A stretch of 49,993 bases of DNA from Alphaproteobacteria bacterium UBA2903 (GCA_002349565.1 DEDN01000034.1:1-49993), one strand, 5' to 3'; shown: positions 23,075 through 32,493, counted from the stretch's first letter. A program made the numbers and translations. Notes: generated by a model from the sequence alone, not told the origin.

Positions 23075-24544
23075 ATGTTCCGCCGCGTCGCCGAAATAGT
23101 CAACCTTTTGAAACTGGACATCGATTTTCTGTCCAGCGGGAATTGTGTTGACTATTCGCCCGTGAACGGGGAAAACATCGCGTCCTTTCCCTTGGGGGAC
23201 GAAGCAACCGTTGAACGCACGATCGCGCGATCGGTTGAAGCGTTCCGCGAATGGCGCGAAGTTCCCCCGACGGGACGCAGCGAACTGATTCGCCTGTTTG
23301 CCGACGAATTGCGCGCGAACAAGGACGACATCGTTGATTTGATTATGATTGAAACGGGGAAAATCCGTTCCGCGGCTTTGAAAGAAGTCGAACGGTCGAT
23401 TTCCCTGTGCGAATCGGTCGCGTCCATTCCTCAACGCCTGTCGGGCGTTTCCGCCCCCACGGAAAGCCACAAATTGGTGATTTCCCAATCATGGCTGCCT
23501 TTGGGTCCCGTCGCGGTCGTTACATCGTTCAATTTTCCGCTGCGGGTTTGGGCGCTGCACGCTTTGGTCGCCCTGGCATGCGGCAATTCCGTGATTTGGC
23601 GTCCGTCGCGCAAAGCGACGCTGACGGCGTTTGCGGTAACGTCTTTGCTGCGGCGGGCGAAAGCGCGCTGTTCGGCAAACTGTCCCGAATATCTGGCGCA
23701 GATTTTGATTTGCGACCATCCCGAACTGATGCAGCTGGCGAAAAATCCGAAAGTTCCTCTGGTCTGCGCGACGGGCGCGCCCGCCATGGCGCGGAAAATC
23801 CAAGGGCTGGTCGGCGAACGGCTGGGACGTTCCATTCTGGCGACGGGCGGCAACAACGCGGCGCTTGTCGCTCCCAGCGCGGACATCGACCTTGCCGTCA
23901 ATCATATTGTCCGTTCGACGATTGCGGATTGCGGTCAGCGCGGCACGTCGCTGCAACGTCTGTTCTGCCATTCGTCCGTTTACGATAAAATCGTCCCCCG
24001 ATTAAAGGACGAATTCCGGCGAGTTTACGTCAATTCTCCCTTTGAACGCCAAAGCATGATCGGACCTTTGATTGACAAAGTCGCTTACGACACGATGCGT
24101 CTGTCGCTGGAACAAGCGACCGTTGACGGCGGCGTTGTTTCGGGCGGCAACCGTCTGGACGTCGGCAATTACAGGGACGCTTACTATGTCCAGCCCGCGT
24201 TGGTCGAAATGCCCAAGCAAACGGGCATTGTGAAAACGGAACTGCTTGCGCCCGTTTTGTATGTTATGCGCTACGACGATTTCGACCAAGCCATGGAAGA
24301 AATCAACGCGTTTCCGCAAACGCTGGTATCCTGCGCGTTTACCAACGACTTGAAAGAAGCCGGCGCGTTTTCGTCGCTGGACGGGGCGCATACGAACGTC
24401 GCGACGGTCAACGCGGGAACGGTCGGGTACGATTTGGCGGCGATGTTCGGCACGGACAGAAACGCGGTCGGGTCGGGAACGGCGTCCGAACCGTGGCGTC
24501 CGTTCATGCAGGCGAAATCCTGTCTGGTCAATTTCAACTGTTAA
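23075..24544 (+). CDS. Aldehyde dehydrogenase-fold protein (ALDH7-like) without catalytic residues
   Basis: The 489-residue protein aligns along its length with aldehyde dehydrogenases, best with the antiquitin (ALDH7) type: GPVAVVTSFNFPLRVW (residues 144-159), ILATGGNNAALVAPSAD (254-270), GQRGTSLQRLFCH (287-299), then TELLAPVLYVMRYDD. In active enzymes the second motif has a glutamate two residues before GGN, and the third is GQRC with the nucleophilic cysteine. Here they are alanine 256 and glycine 290. A cysteine sits at 286, four residues early, and probably cannot replace it. The conserved asparagine (residue 153) remains. The gene is intact and has normal codon use, so it looks like a retained pseudoenzyme rather than a decaying gene. 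It lies directly upstream of bamD. A binding or structural role is inferred. Confidence 0.8.
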   Translation: MFRRVAEIVNLLKLDIDFLSSGNCVDYSPVNGENIASFPLGDEATVERTIARSVEAFREWREVPPTGRSELIRLFADELRANKDDIVDLIMIETGKIRSAALKEVERSISLCESVASIPQRLSGVSAPTESHKLVISQSWLPLGPVAVVTSFNFPLRVWALHALVALACGNSVIWRPSRKATLTAFAVTSLLRRAKARCSANCPEYLAQILICDHPELMQLAKNPKVPLVCATGAPAMARKIQGLVGERLGRSILATGGNNAALVAPSADIDLAVNHIVRSTIADCGQRGTSLQRLFCHSSVYDKIVPRLKDEFRRVYVNSPFERQSMIGPLIDKVAYDTMRLSLEQATVDGGVVSGGNRLDVGNYRDAYYVQPALVEMPKQTGIVKTELLAPVLYVMRYDDFDQAMEEINAFPQTLVSCAFTNDLKEAGAFSSLDGAHTNVATVNAGTVGYDLAAMFGTDRNAVGSGTASEPWRPFMQAKSCLVNFNC

Positions 24545-24556
24545 AAGGGCAAGCAA

Positions 24557-25318
24557 ATGCGCCGTCTGTTTTCGACCGTGTTGTTGTGCTTGGTTTCCGC
24601 GTGCGCGGCGCCCGAACGGCTCGACCCCGAAACCACCCCGCCCGAAGTGCTGTACAATCATGCCGCCGATTTGCTGATCGAAAAGCACGAATACACCCAA
24701 TCCATCGAAGCGTTCGACGAAATCGACCGCTATTATCCGTATTCCCGCTGGGCGCTGAAAGCCCAAATCATGCAGGCGTTCGCAAACTACGTCAAAAAGG
24801 AATACGACGACGCGGAAATCGTGCTTGACCGCTTTATCCAGCTGTACCCCGGCAACAAATACGCGCCGTATGCCTACTATTTGAAAGCGATGTGTTCCTA
24901 CGCGCAGCTGTCCGATCCCAAACGCGACCAAAAGAAAACGCAGGACGCTTTGCAGGCGCTACGGGAAGTCGTCAGCCGTTTTCCGCACACCGCTTATGCC
25001 GCCGATGCGGAAAGAAAGATAAATCTGACGTACGACTATTTGGCGGCAAAAGAATTGAACGTCGGGCGTTTTTATCAGAAAAACAACGAACACGCGGCGG
25101 CTCTGAACCGCTTTTTCACGGTCGTGCGGGAATATCCCGCCACCCGTTCGGTGCAGGAAGCATTCTACCGTCTGACCGAAACCTATCTGATTTTGGGATT
25201 GGACGAAGAAGCGCAAAAATCCGCGGCGGTTCTGGGCTATAACTATCCCGACAGCCGCTGGTACAAAAAAGCGTATGCTTTGATGAAAGAATACGCCCCC
25301 GAAACCGTCAAAGGATAA
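24557..25318 (+). CDS. bamD: Outer membrane assembly lipoprotein BamD
   Basis: The 253-residue protein has a lipoprotein signal with lipobox LVSAC at its cleavage site (cysteine about residue 16) and then TPR-like repeats typical of BamD/YfiO: LYNHAADLLIEKHEYTQSIEAFDEIDRYYPYS, seen as separate helices, then AYYLKAMCSYAQL. BamD is an essential part of the machine that inserts beta-barrel proteins into the outer membrane, binding BamA and substrate signals. Length and layout agree with the family (about 240-280). It is followed after 6 bases by recN and then ligA, the usual alphaproteobacterial order; the lpxC that often precedes it is not here. Confidence 0.93.
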   Translation: MRRLFSTVLLCLVSACAAPERLDPETTPPEVLYNHAADLLIEKHEYTQSIEAFDEIDRYYPYSRWALKAQIMQAFANYVKKEYDDAEIVLDRFIQLYPGNKYAPYAYYLKAMCSYAQLSDPKRDQKKTQDALQALREVVSRFPHTAYAADAERKINLTYDYLAAKELNVGRFYQKNNEHAAALNRFFTVVREYPATRSVQEAFYRLTETYLILGLDEEAQKSAAVLGYNYPDSRWYKKAYALMKEYAPETVKG

Positions 25319-25324
25319 CCCGAA

Positions 25325-26998
25325 ATGTTGGTTCGCCTGTCGATTCGCGATGTCGTTTTGATTGAAAAGCTGGATTTGGATTTTGCGGACGGTCTGTGCG
25401 CTTTTACGGGCGAAACGGGCGCGGGCAAATCGATTTTGCTGGATTCGCTGGCTTTGGCGATGGGCGCGCGTTCCGATTCGGGACTGGTGCGCCGCGGGGC
25501 GAAACAGCTGTCCGTATCCGCCGAATTTTTGCCCGTCCTGCCCGAAATCAAAGCTTTGCTGGACGAACAGGCAATCGACGGTGACGACGATTCGCTGTTT
25601 TTGCGCCGCGTCGTTTCCGCCGACGGCAAAAGCCGCGCGTTCATCAACGATCAGCCTGTCAGCGCGGCTTTATTGCGCCAAGTCGGGGATTATCTGGTCG
25701 AAATTCACGGACAATTCGCAACGCACGGCTTGCTGAATTTGGCAATACACCGCGGCATTTTGGACGCTTACGGACGGTTGGAAAGCCTGACTGCCGCCTG
25801 CGCGTCCGCTTTTGACGCGTGGCAATCGAAAATCGCCGAACGGCAGACCGCGCGCGACGCTTTCGCCAAAGCGCAAGCCGAAGAGGACTTCATCCGCCAT
25901 TCCGCCGAAGAACTGTCCGCTTTCGCCCCGCGCGAGGGTGAAGAAAAAGAACTGGCGGACCGCCGCGCTTTGATGATGAACGGCGAAAAACTGGCGGAAG
26001 GACTGAACACCGCGCGGCAGGCTTTGACAAACGAAGAAATCGAACGGTCTTTGCGCACCGCTCAGCGTCAGCTGGAAAATCTGTCGCGGCTGACGGACGG
26101 CAAGTACGACGCGATTATCGACACGCTCGCCCGCGCGGAAAACGAATTGAACGAAGCGGCGTCCGCCGTCGAATCGGAATGCGACCAAATCGAATTCGAC
26201 CCGCGCGAACAGGAACAGGTTGAAGACCGCCTGTACGCTTTGCGTTCCTTGGCGCGCAAGCATCAAACCGAACCAGACGCCCTGCCCGCTTTATTGTCGG
26301 ATTTTGAAGCCAAACTGTCCGCTTTGGACAAGGGCGGCGACGACCTTATCGCTTTGGACAAGGCGGTGGAACAGGCGCGCGTCGCGTATCTGACGGCGGC
26401 GCGCACGCTGTCCGACGCCCGCAAACAAACGGCTGAAAAGCTGGACGCGGCGGTCAAGGCGGAACTGCCTCCCCTGAAATTGGAACGGGCGACGTTCAAA
26501 ACCCAAATCGACACGCTGCCCGAATCCCTGTGGGGTGCTGACGGGCTGGACAAAGTGGTTTTCACCGCCGCGACAAACACGGGAACGGACGCCGCGCCGA
26601 TTAACAAAATCGCGTCGGGCGGCGAACTGGCGCGCTTTATGCTGGCATTGAAAGTCAATTTGGCGACATCGGAAAACATTCCGACTCTGGTGTTTGACGA
26701 AGTGGATTCGGCAATCGGCGGCGCGACGGCGTCGGCGGTCGGCGAACGTCTGGCGCGGCTGGCGCGCGAAAACTGTCAAGTGCTGGTCATCACCCATTCG
26801 CCGCAGGTCGCTTCGTTCGGGGCGCACCATTTCCGCGTCGAAAAGGGCGACATTGACGGCAAAACAATCACCACCGTCCGCGAACTGTCCGATTCCGAAC
26901 GGCGCGAGGAAATCGCCCGCATGCTGTCGGGCGCGGAAATCACGGACGCGTCGCGCGCCGCGGCTGTCGAGCTTTTGAAAAACAGGATGAACGCATGA
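25325..26998 (+). CDS. recN: DNA repair protein RecN
   Basis: The 557-residue protein is an SMC-like ATPase for double-strand break repair. It has the Walker A loop GETGAGKS (residues 29-36), a long coiled-coil middle (about 160-365), the ABC signature ASGGELARFMLALK, and Walker B TLVFDEVDSAIGG with the D-loop, followed by CQVLVITHSPQVAS. Length matches RecN proteins (about 550). It is tightly packed after bamD and its last codon overlaps the ligA start by four bases, so they are probably co-translated. I saw no clear SOS box directly upstream, which suits its place inside an operon. Confidence 0.95.
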   Translation: MLVRLSIRDVVLIEKLDLDFADGLCAFTGETGAGKSILLDSLALAMGARSDSGLVRRGAKQLSVSAEFLPVLPEIKALLDEQAIDGDDDSLFLRRVVSADGKSRAFINDQPVSAALLRQVGDYLVEIHGQFATHGLLNLAIHRGILDAYGRLESLTAACASAFDAWQSKIAERQTARDAFAKAQAEEDFIRHSAEELSAFAPREGEEKELADRRALMMNGEKLAEGLNTARQALTNEEIERSLRTAQRQLENLSRLTDGKYDAIIDTLARAENELNEAASAVESECDQIEFDPREQEQVEDRLYALRSLARKHQTEPDALPALLSDFEAKLSALDKGGDDLIALDKAVEQARVAYLTAARTLSDARKQTAEKLDAAVKAELPPLKLERATFKTQIDTLPESLWGADGLDKVVFTAATNTGTDAAPINKIASGGELARFMLALKVNLATSENIPTLVFDEVDSAIGGATASAVGERLARLARENCQVLVITHSPQVASFGAHHFRVEKGDIDGKTITTVRELSDSERREEIARMLSGAEITDASRAAAVELLKNRMNA

Positions 26999-29076
26999 CC
27001 GAAACGCCCGTATCCTCTTTGACGGACTTGGAAGCCGCCGCCGAACTGGCATTCCTTGCCAAACGCATGGCGGAACTGGACAAGGCGTATTACCAAGCCG
27101 ACGATCCGCTGGTGTCGGATGCCGAATACGACGCGCTGAAACGCCGCAACGAAGCGATAGAAGCCCGATTCCCGCACCTTGTCCGCGCGGATTCGCCGTC
27201 CAAGAAAGTCGGGGCGAAAGCGTCCGAGGACTTTGCGAAAGTCACGCATTCCGTTCCGATGCTGTCCTTGGGCAACATTTTTTCAACGGACGAAATTTTT
27301 GAATTTTCCAACCGTATCCGCCGCTTTTTGGGACTGGACGACAATGCCGAACTGGCGTTTATGGCAGAACCGAAGCTGGACGGACTGTCGTTTTCCGCCT
27401 TGTACGTCAACGGCGAATTTGTGCGCGGCGCAACCCGCGGCGACGGTGCGGTTGGCGAAGACATTACGGAAAATTTAAAACAAATCAAAGACTTGCCGTT
27501 AAAGCTGACAGGCGACGACATTCCCGAACGCATCGACATCCGCGGCGAAGTCATTATGAACAAAGCCGATTTTTTCGCCTTGAACGACGAACAAATTGCG
27601 GCGGGCAAAAAGCCGTTCGCCAATCCGCGCAACGCGGCGGCGGGGTCTTTGCGTCAATTGGACGCGCGGATAACGGGGCGCAGACGGCTGTCTTTGTTCG
27701 GCTACACGTTCGGCGAAACAACCGCCGAGCCGTGGGATTCGCAGGACGGATTTTTACGGAAAATCCATTCGTGGGGCTTTCCCGTCAATCCCGAAGTCCG
27801 CCTGTGCCAAACAGCGCAGGAACTGGTGAAATTCTTTGAAGATTTGGGGGACAAGCGTCCGAATCTGCCTTATGACATTGACGGCGCAGTCTACAAAGTC
27901 AACCGCCGCGACTGGCAGGAACGCTTGGGCTTTGTCGCGCGCGCGCCGCGCTGGGCGATTGCGCACAAATTCCCCGCGGAACAGGCGCAAACCACGCTGG
28001 AAAACATCAGAATCCAAGTCGGACGCACGGGCGCGCTGACCCCCGTTGCGGATTTGACCCCCGTCAACGTCGGCGGCGTCATGGTGTCGCACGCGACTTT
28101 GCATAACGAAGACGAACTGAAGCGCAAAGACATCCGCATCGGCGACACGGTCGTCATTCAGCGCGCGGGCGATGTGATTCCGCAGGTTGTCCGCGTCGTT
28201 TTGGAAAAGCGTCCCGCCGATTCGGCTCCGTTCGTTTTTCCGACGGTCTGCCCCGTTTGCGGCGCGCATGTCGTCCGCGATCCCGACGAAGCGGTTCAGC
28301 GGTGTTCGGGCGGCTTGGTCTGTCCCGCGCAGGCGGTCGAAAGCCTGAAGCACTTTGTTTCGCGCGACGCACTGAACATCGAGGGTTTGGGCGCTAAAAA
28401 CATGGCGTTTTTCTTTGACCGCGGATGGATAAAAACACCGTCCGACGTGTTTACTTTAGAATCCAGAGTCGGCGCGGACATTCGCAAGCTGGACGGCTGG
28501 GGCGACAAATCCGCCGACAACCTGTTTGCGGCGATTCGCAAAGTCGCCGCCACGACGCCGATGGAAAAATTCCTGTTCGCCCTCGGGATTCGCGAAGTCG
28601 GGCAAGCCACCGCGCGATTGCTGGCGGCGCATTACTTGACGATGCCCGCTTTTCTGGAACAAACGGCTTTGGCGCAGGACCGCGAATCGGACGCGTACAA
28701 GGAATTGCTGTCCATCGAAAGCATCGGCGACGTTATCGCGTGCGAAATTCTGGACTTTACGGCAGAGGAACACAACCGCGCGGAAATCGACAAACTGCTG
28801 AACCTGATGACGGTGGAAGCTTTCGTTCCCGTTGAAAACGACTCGCCGTTGGCGGGAAAAACGGTGGTGTTCACGGGATCGTTGGAAACGATGACCCGCA
28901 GCGAAGCCAAAGCCAAAGCCCAAAGCGCCGGCGCAAAAGTCGCGGGATCGGTTTCCAAAAAAACAGATTACGTCGTTTTGGGCGCGGATGCGGGGTCCAA
29001 AGCGCAGAAAGCCGCCGAATTGGGCATCACGGTTTTGTCGGAATCCGAATTTACGGAATTATGTAACAATCGGTAA
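26995..29076 (+). CDS. ligA: NAD-dependent DNA ligase
   Basis: The 693-residue enzyme seals nicks in DNA using NAD+. It has the Ia domain, the adenylation domain with active-site lysine 127 in AEPKLDGLS, an OB fold, a four-cysteine zinc finger (CPVCG, then CSGGLVC at about residues 420-445), helix-hairpin-helix repeats and a C-terminal BRCT domain (about 616-690, AGKTVVFTGSLETMTRSEA). Length and order are standard for LigA. The start overlaps the recN stop (ATGA). It ends the bamD-recN-ligA run. Confidence 0.96.
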   Translation: MTETPVSSLTDLEAAAELAFLAKRMAELDKAYYQADDPLVSDAEYDALKRRNEAIEARFPHLVRADSPSKKVGAKASEDFAKVTHSVPMLSLGNIFSTDEIFEFSNRIRRFLGLDDNAELAFMAEPKLDGLSFSALYVNGEFVRGATRGDGAVGEDITENLKQIKDLPLKLTGDDIPERIDIRGEVIMNKADFFALNDEQIAAGKKPFANPRNAAAGSLRQLDARITGRRRLSLFGYTFGETTAEPWDSQDGFLRKIHSWGFPVNPEVRLCQTAQELVKFFEDLGDKRPNLPYDIDGAVYKVNRRDWQERLGFVARAPRWAIAHKFPAEQAQTTLENIRIQVGRTGALTPVADLTPVNVGGVMVSHATLHNEDELKRKDIRIGDTVVIQRAGDVIPQVVRVVLEKRPADSAPFVFPTVCPVCGAHVVRDPDEAVQRCSGGLVCPAQAVESLKHFVSRDALNIEGLGAKNMAFFFDRGWIKTPSDVFTLESRVGADIRKLDGWGDKSADNLFAAIRKVAATTPMEKFLFALGIREVGQATARLLAAHYLTMPAFLEQTALAQDRESDAYKELLSIESIGDVIACEILDFTAEEHNRAEIDKLLNLMTVEAFVPVENDSPLAGKTVVFTGSLETMTRSEAKAKAQSAGAKVAGSVSKKTDYVVLGADAGSKAQKAAELGITVLSESEFTELCNNR

Positions 29077-29154
29077 TCTTTTTTTAATCGATTTTTCGAA
29101 TCTTTTTGTCTATCTTATTTCTCACGGACACACTTTTGGGAAAGGACGCGAAAA

Positions 29155-29451
29155 ATGAAAAAAGCCGTTTTGTTTCTTGCCGCTTTCTTGATTTCTTTCA
29201 ACGCTTGCGCGCAGGAAATCCCCGAAGTCCCCGATCCCGACGAATCGAAATTCCAAATCATCCGCGATTTATCCGACAAAACGAAATCCATCGGCGGCGA
29301 AGCGCCCTTTTACGCGACCGACAAAGTTGCCGTCCGCGCCAGCGCGCGCTATGTCCTGCCGCAGGATCAGGGTTCCGCGCAAACCAGCGACGAACACAGC
29401 GACGACAGACGCCTTTACGGCATCGGCGTCAGCGTAACGTTCGCCCTTTGA
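29155..29451 (+). CDS. Small exported protein of unknown function
   Basis: The 98-residue protein has a classic signal peptide (MKKAVLFLAAFLISFNACAQ), with likely cleavage after ACA; FNAC is a poor lipobox, so lipidation is less likely. The mature part is about 78 residues, acidic at first (EIPEVPDPDES), and ends with alternating strands RASARYVLPQ and YGIGVSVTFAL. That end resembles the last strands of an outer-membrane barrel or autotransporter-like protein, but the protein is far too short for a barrel alone. AAAGGA before the ATG supports the start. It ends directly against the convergent MATE gene. No family recognised. Confidence 0.6.
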   Translation: MKKAVLFLAAFLISFNACAQEIPEVPDPDESKFQIIRDLSDKTKSIGGEAPFYATDKVAVRASARYVLPQDQGSAQTSDEHSDDRRLYGIGVSVTFAL

Positions 29452-30810
29452 TTACGCGAATTTGTAAACGTTTTTATATTTGGCAAAGCACCAAACCGAC
29501 AACGCGCAGGACAACGCTTCCGCCAGCGGCACCGACAGCCACACGCCCGTCATTTGCCACAGCACGGGCAAAATCAGCAAAAAGCCGACAACAAACAGCA
29601 GAGTTCTGCAAAACGACAGAATCGCCGACACTTTGCCGTTGGACAGCGCGGTGAACAAAGCCGACGCAAACACGTTCAGCCCCATGCACAAAAACGTGAA
29701 CGAAAACAGCCGCAATCCCCCGTACGCCATTTCAAAGACGTGCGTGCCTTTGTCCACAAACAGCCCGACCAACCCCGCCGTCGCCAAATTGCAAAACGCG
29801 AACACGCCCGCGGACACCAAACCGATAAGCTTCAAACTGATTGAAAACGTCCGCTTCAGCCGCGCGGTTTCCCGCTTGCCGTAATTGTAGCTGACCAGCG
29901 GCGAAATCCCCATGGAATAGCCGAAGCACACAGACATCAGCGACGTTTGCATATACAGGACAACCGTAATCGCCGCCACGCCGTCCGATCCCGCCAGCCG
30001 CATCACAATATTGTTCAGCAGCACGGTCACAATGCAAACCGACACGTTCGACACCATTTCCGACGCGCCGTTAAAGCACGCTTTGAACAGCACAAAGCGG
30101 CTCCATTTCGGTTTTTCCAGATACAGACTGCCGCGGCGGTTAAAGGTGAAATACAACAGACCGAACAGCCCCGACGCGGAATAACCGATTCCCGTCGCCA
30201 GCGCCGCGCCGAACAGCCCCATATCCAAAACCGCAATGAAAACGTAATCCAAAATCACGTTTATCAGCCCCGCCGACGCGGTGATCGCCATGCCCAGCGC
30301 CGCTTTGCCCCGCGCGATGTAAAACATAAAGAACACGCAGGAAAAAATGGTAATCGGCATAAACAGCAGCGACGTATGCGCATATTCGTAACACATATCG
30401 AACAGCGCGTCGTTGCTGCCCAGAAAATACAGCAAAGGCTTTAAAAACTTCAGCCCCAAAGCCGCCATTGCTCCGCCGCTGACAAAAGCGGACAAAGCAA
30501 TCAGGGAAAAATTCCGCCGCGCCTCGCGCTCCCGTTTCTGCCCCAATCGGCGGGCGACCAGCGCGCTGCCGCCCGACGAAAACATCATCCCCACGGCAAG
30601 CGACATCAGAATGATCGGAAACGTGATATTGACGGCGGACAAAGCGTCCGTCCCGATAAGGCGCACCACAAACAGCCCGTCGACAATGCCGAACACCTCC
30701 ATCAGCAGCATTGAAAGAATGGTCGGCGCGGCGAACTTCAACAGCGAAGCCGCCGATATTTTCCTGTCCAAAGCGTTTGTCATATTTTCACCAAAAACTG
30801 TTTTTTGCAT
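29452..30810 (-). CDS. MATE-family multidrug/metabolite efflux transporter
   Basis: The 452-residue membrane protein has about twelve transmembrane helices in two related halves, as in MATE exporters that use sodium or proton gradients. Recognisable pieces are AAPTILSMLLMEVFGIVDGLFVVRLIG as separate helix signatures, GSALVARRLGQKR (conserved arginine-rich loop) and PLVSYNYGKRE in the second half. It is closest in pattern to the MepA/DinF-like group. The start at 30810 has AAGGA just upstream; ATG 30783 (MTNALDR) is possible. It stands alone between the convergent small exported protein gene and the divergent nucleoside phosphorylase gene. Substrate is unknown. Confidence 0.88.
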   Translation of the reverse strand: MQKTVFGENMTNALDRKISAASLLKFAAPTILSMLLMEVFGIVDGLFVVRLIGTDALSAVNITFPIILMSLAVGMMFSSGGSALVARRLGQKREREARRNFSLIALSAFVSGGAMAALGLKFLKPLLYFLGSNDALFDMCYEYAHTSLLFMPITIFSCVFFMFYIARGKAALGMAITASAGLINVILDYVFIAVLDMGLFGAALATGIGYSASGLFGLLYFTFNRRGSLYLEKPKWSRFVLFKACFNGASEMVSNVSVCIVTVLLNNIVMRLAGSDGVAAITVVLYMQTSLMSVCFGYSMGISPLVSYNYGKRETARLKRTFSISLKLIGLVSAGVFAFCNLATAGLVGLFVDKGTHVFEMAYGGLRLFSFTFLCMGLNVFASALFTALSNGKVSAILSFCRTLLFVVGFLLILPVLWQMTGVWLSVPLAEALSCALSVWCFAKYKNVYKFA

Positions 30811-30915
30811 TGTCCTTGTTTAAAAATTTAAAGTCAAGCCTTTAAAAATAAAGATAGAATTTGCCCCGCCGTCCTGCTAAATTGAAACAGTCTTTTCAAA
30901 ATCGCAGGGGGATTT

Positions 30916-32421
30916 ATGTTACGGTTGCGTTGCGTGCCGATAGATACGGGTTCGGAAAACATCGCCTTTATACACAGGCGCTGTCCCGAATTTCAAATCG
31001 ACGAACTGAACGCCATGGCGCACCGCGTTGAAATCCACGGCGGGCTGCAGCCTTTGTTCGCGACCGCTTACGCCTGCGACGACGAAAAAATCGTCGCCCC
31101 CGATGAAATCGGATTGAGCATGCAAGCCTATCACCTGATCAATCTGCCCGAAGGGGCGGAGCTTGCCGTTTCGCCCGCGCCCCCGCCCGCCAGCATCGAA
31201 TCCATCCGCCGCAAAATCAAGGGCGGGATTTTAAGTGCAAAGGAATACCGCGCCATCATCGCGGATATGGCGGCTTACCGCTATTCGCCGACGGAACTGG
31301 CGGCTTTTCTGGTGTCGAACGCCAGCTTTATGTCCCCGCAGGAAGTCCTGTCCATGACCGAAGCGCTGATTGAACACAGAAAACCCGTCGATTGGGGCAT
31401 CAATCTGGTCGTTGACGAACATTGCGTCGGAGGGTTGCCCGCCAACCGCACATCAATGATTGTCGCGCCGATCGCGATTGCCTACGGGCTGTGCATGCCC
31501 GGCACGATAACCCGCAGCGTTACTTCGTGTTCGGGCGCGGCTGACGCGATGGAGGTTCTTGCCAACGTTGAATTAAGCGAAGAACAAACCGCGCAAACCG
31601 TCAGCGACATCGGCGGCTGTCTGGTCTTGGACGGCGGCAGACTTGCCATGTCGGCAACCGAAGACATGCTGTTGGGACTGGAAAAATCGCTGGGCATCAG
31701 CACGCCGCAGCAAATCGTCGCCTCTATTCTGGCGGGAAAAATCGCCATGGGCATCACGCATCTGCTGATTGACATTCCCGTCGGGAAAACCGCGAAAATC
31801 CGCACGATGAGCGAAGCGCAAAGCCTGCGCAAGCTGTTCGAGTACGTCGGCGACATGCTGTCGATGAAAATCGATGTGATTGTGACGGACGGATCCGAAC
31901 CCGTCGGCAACGGCATCGGTCCCGTATTGGAGGCGCGCGACGTAATGAAAGTCCTGCGCTGCCGCGAAGACGCGCCGCAGGATTTGCGTGAAAAGGCGTT
32001 GTTCGTCGCAGGGCGCATACTGGAATTTGACCCGCATCTGCGCGGCGGGCAAGGCTACTATCAGGCGCGCGACATTCTGGATTCGGGCAAAGCGCTGGAA
32101 GTGATGAGCCAGCTGGTTCACCGTCAGGGCAAAGTGTCCCCGCCGCCTTTGGGGCAGCTGACGCGCGACATCCCCGCCCCCGTTTCGGGCGTGGTGGAGG
32201 AAATCGACGGCGGGCAGCTGAACCGCATCGCCATGACGGCGGGCGCACCGCAGGAAAAGGGCGCGGGCATCGATTTGTTCAAAAAAGTCGGCGACACCGT
32301 CGAACAGGGCGAAATCCTGTACCGCATTTATTCGGCGAAAGCAACCTCGTTCGCCTTTGCCAACGGGTTGGCGGAGGGGGCGTCGGGGTACAAAATATCC
32401 GCCAAAGGACCGGCGTATTAA
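30916..32421 (+). CDS. Thymidine/AMP phosphorylase family protein
   Basis: The 501-residue protein has the long form of the family with an N-terminal extension of about 85 residues, as in AMP phosphorylases and bacterial homologues often called thymidine phosphorylase. Motifs are CVGGLPANRTSMIVAPI (about 176-192), TITRSVTSCSGAADAMEVLA (about 197-215), and the phosphate loop region MSATEDMLLGLEKSL. It should split a nucleoside or nucleotide with phosphate to release a base and ribose phosphate. Whether AMP or thymidine is used cannot be settled from sequence. GGGGG lies upstream of the start. It is a single gene, and its stop is followed within five bases by the leader of tail fibre 2. Confidence 0.85.
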   Translation: MLRLRCVPIDTGSENIAFIHRRCPEFQIDELNAMAHRVEIHGGLQPLFATAYACDDEKIVAPDEIGLSMQAYHLINLPEGAELAVSPAPPPASIESIRRKIKGGILSAKEYRAIIADMAAYRYSPTELAAFLVSNASFMSPQEVLSMTEALIEHRKPVDWGINLVVDEHCVGGLPANRTSMIVAPIAIAYGLCMPGTITRSVTSCSGAADAMEVLANVELSEEQTAQTVSDIGGCLVLDGGRLAMSATEDMLLGLEKSLGISTPQQIVASILAGKIAMGITHLLIDIPVGKTAKIRTMSEAQSLRKLFEYVGDMLSMKIDVIVTDGSEPVGNGIGPVLEARDVMKVLRCREDAPQDLREKALFVAGRILEFDPHLRGGQGYYQARDILDSGKALEVMSQLVHRQGKVSPPPLGQLTRDIPAPVSGVVEEIDGGQLNRIAMTAGAPQEKGAGIDLFKKVGDTVEQGEILYRIYSAKATSFAFANGLAEGASGYKISAKGPAY

Positions 32422-32425
32422 AAAC

Positions 32426-32466
32426 TTGACATCCGTGAAAAAATAAAGATGCTTTTGTGATATTAT
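32426..32466 (+). promoter_or_regulatory. Candidate promoter of tail fibre gene 2
   Basis: TTGACA at 32426-32431 is followed 35 bases later by an extended -10 (tgaTATTAT, 32458-32466). The distance is too long for one standard promoter; the extended -10 may act alone with the A-rich region before it. The layout repeats that of tail fibre 1 despite different sequence. The start site would fall in or next to the tag. Confidence 0.4.
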
Positions 32467-32483
32467 GCAAAAACAAAGTGCTT
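32466..32483 (+). repeat. Tag 2 in the tail fibre 2 leader, identical to part of the element at 49203-49289
   Basis: The 18-mer tgcaaaaacaaagtgctt occurs again without change at 49213-49230, in the same orientation. Here it lies 51-68 bases before the fibre start and just upstream of an intrinsic terminator, the same place as tag 1 in the other fibre gene. In element B it occupies the variable stretch. The leader RNA of the glycan operon would carry the complementary strand. Confidence 0.8.
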
Positions 32484-32493
32484 AAAGTCGGGA

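Noticed and set aside
22502..23488. 328-codon minus-strand frame across two + strand genes
   Set aside because: Spans the gap between two well-supported genes in antisense; no ribosome binding site or family.
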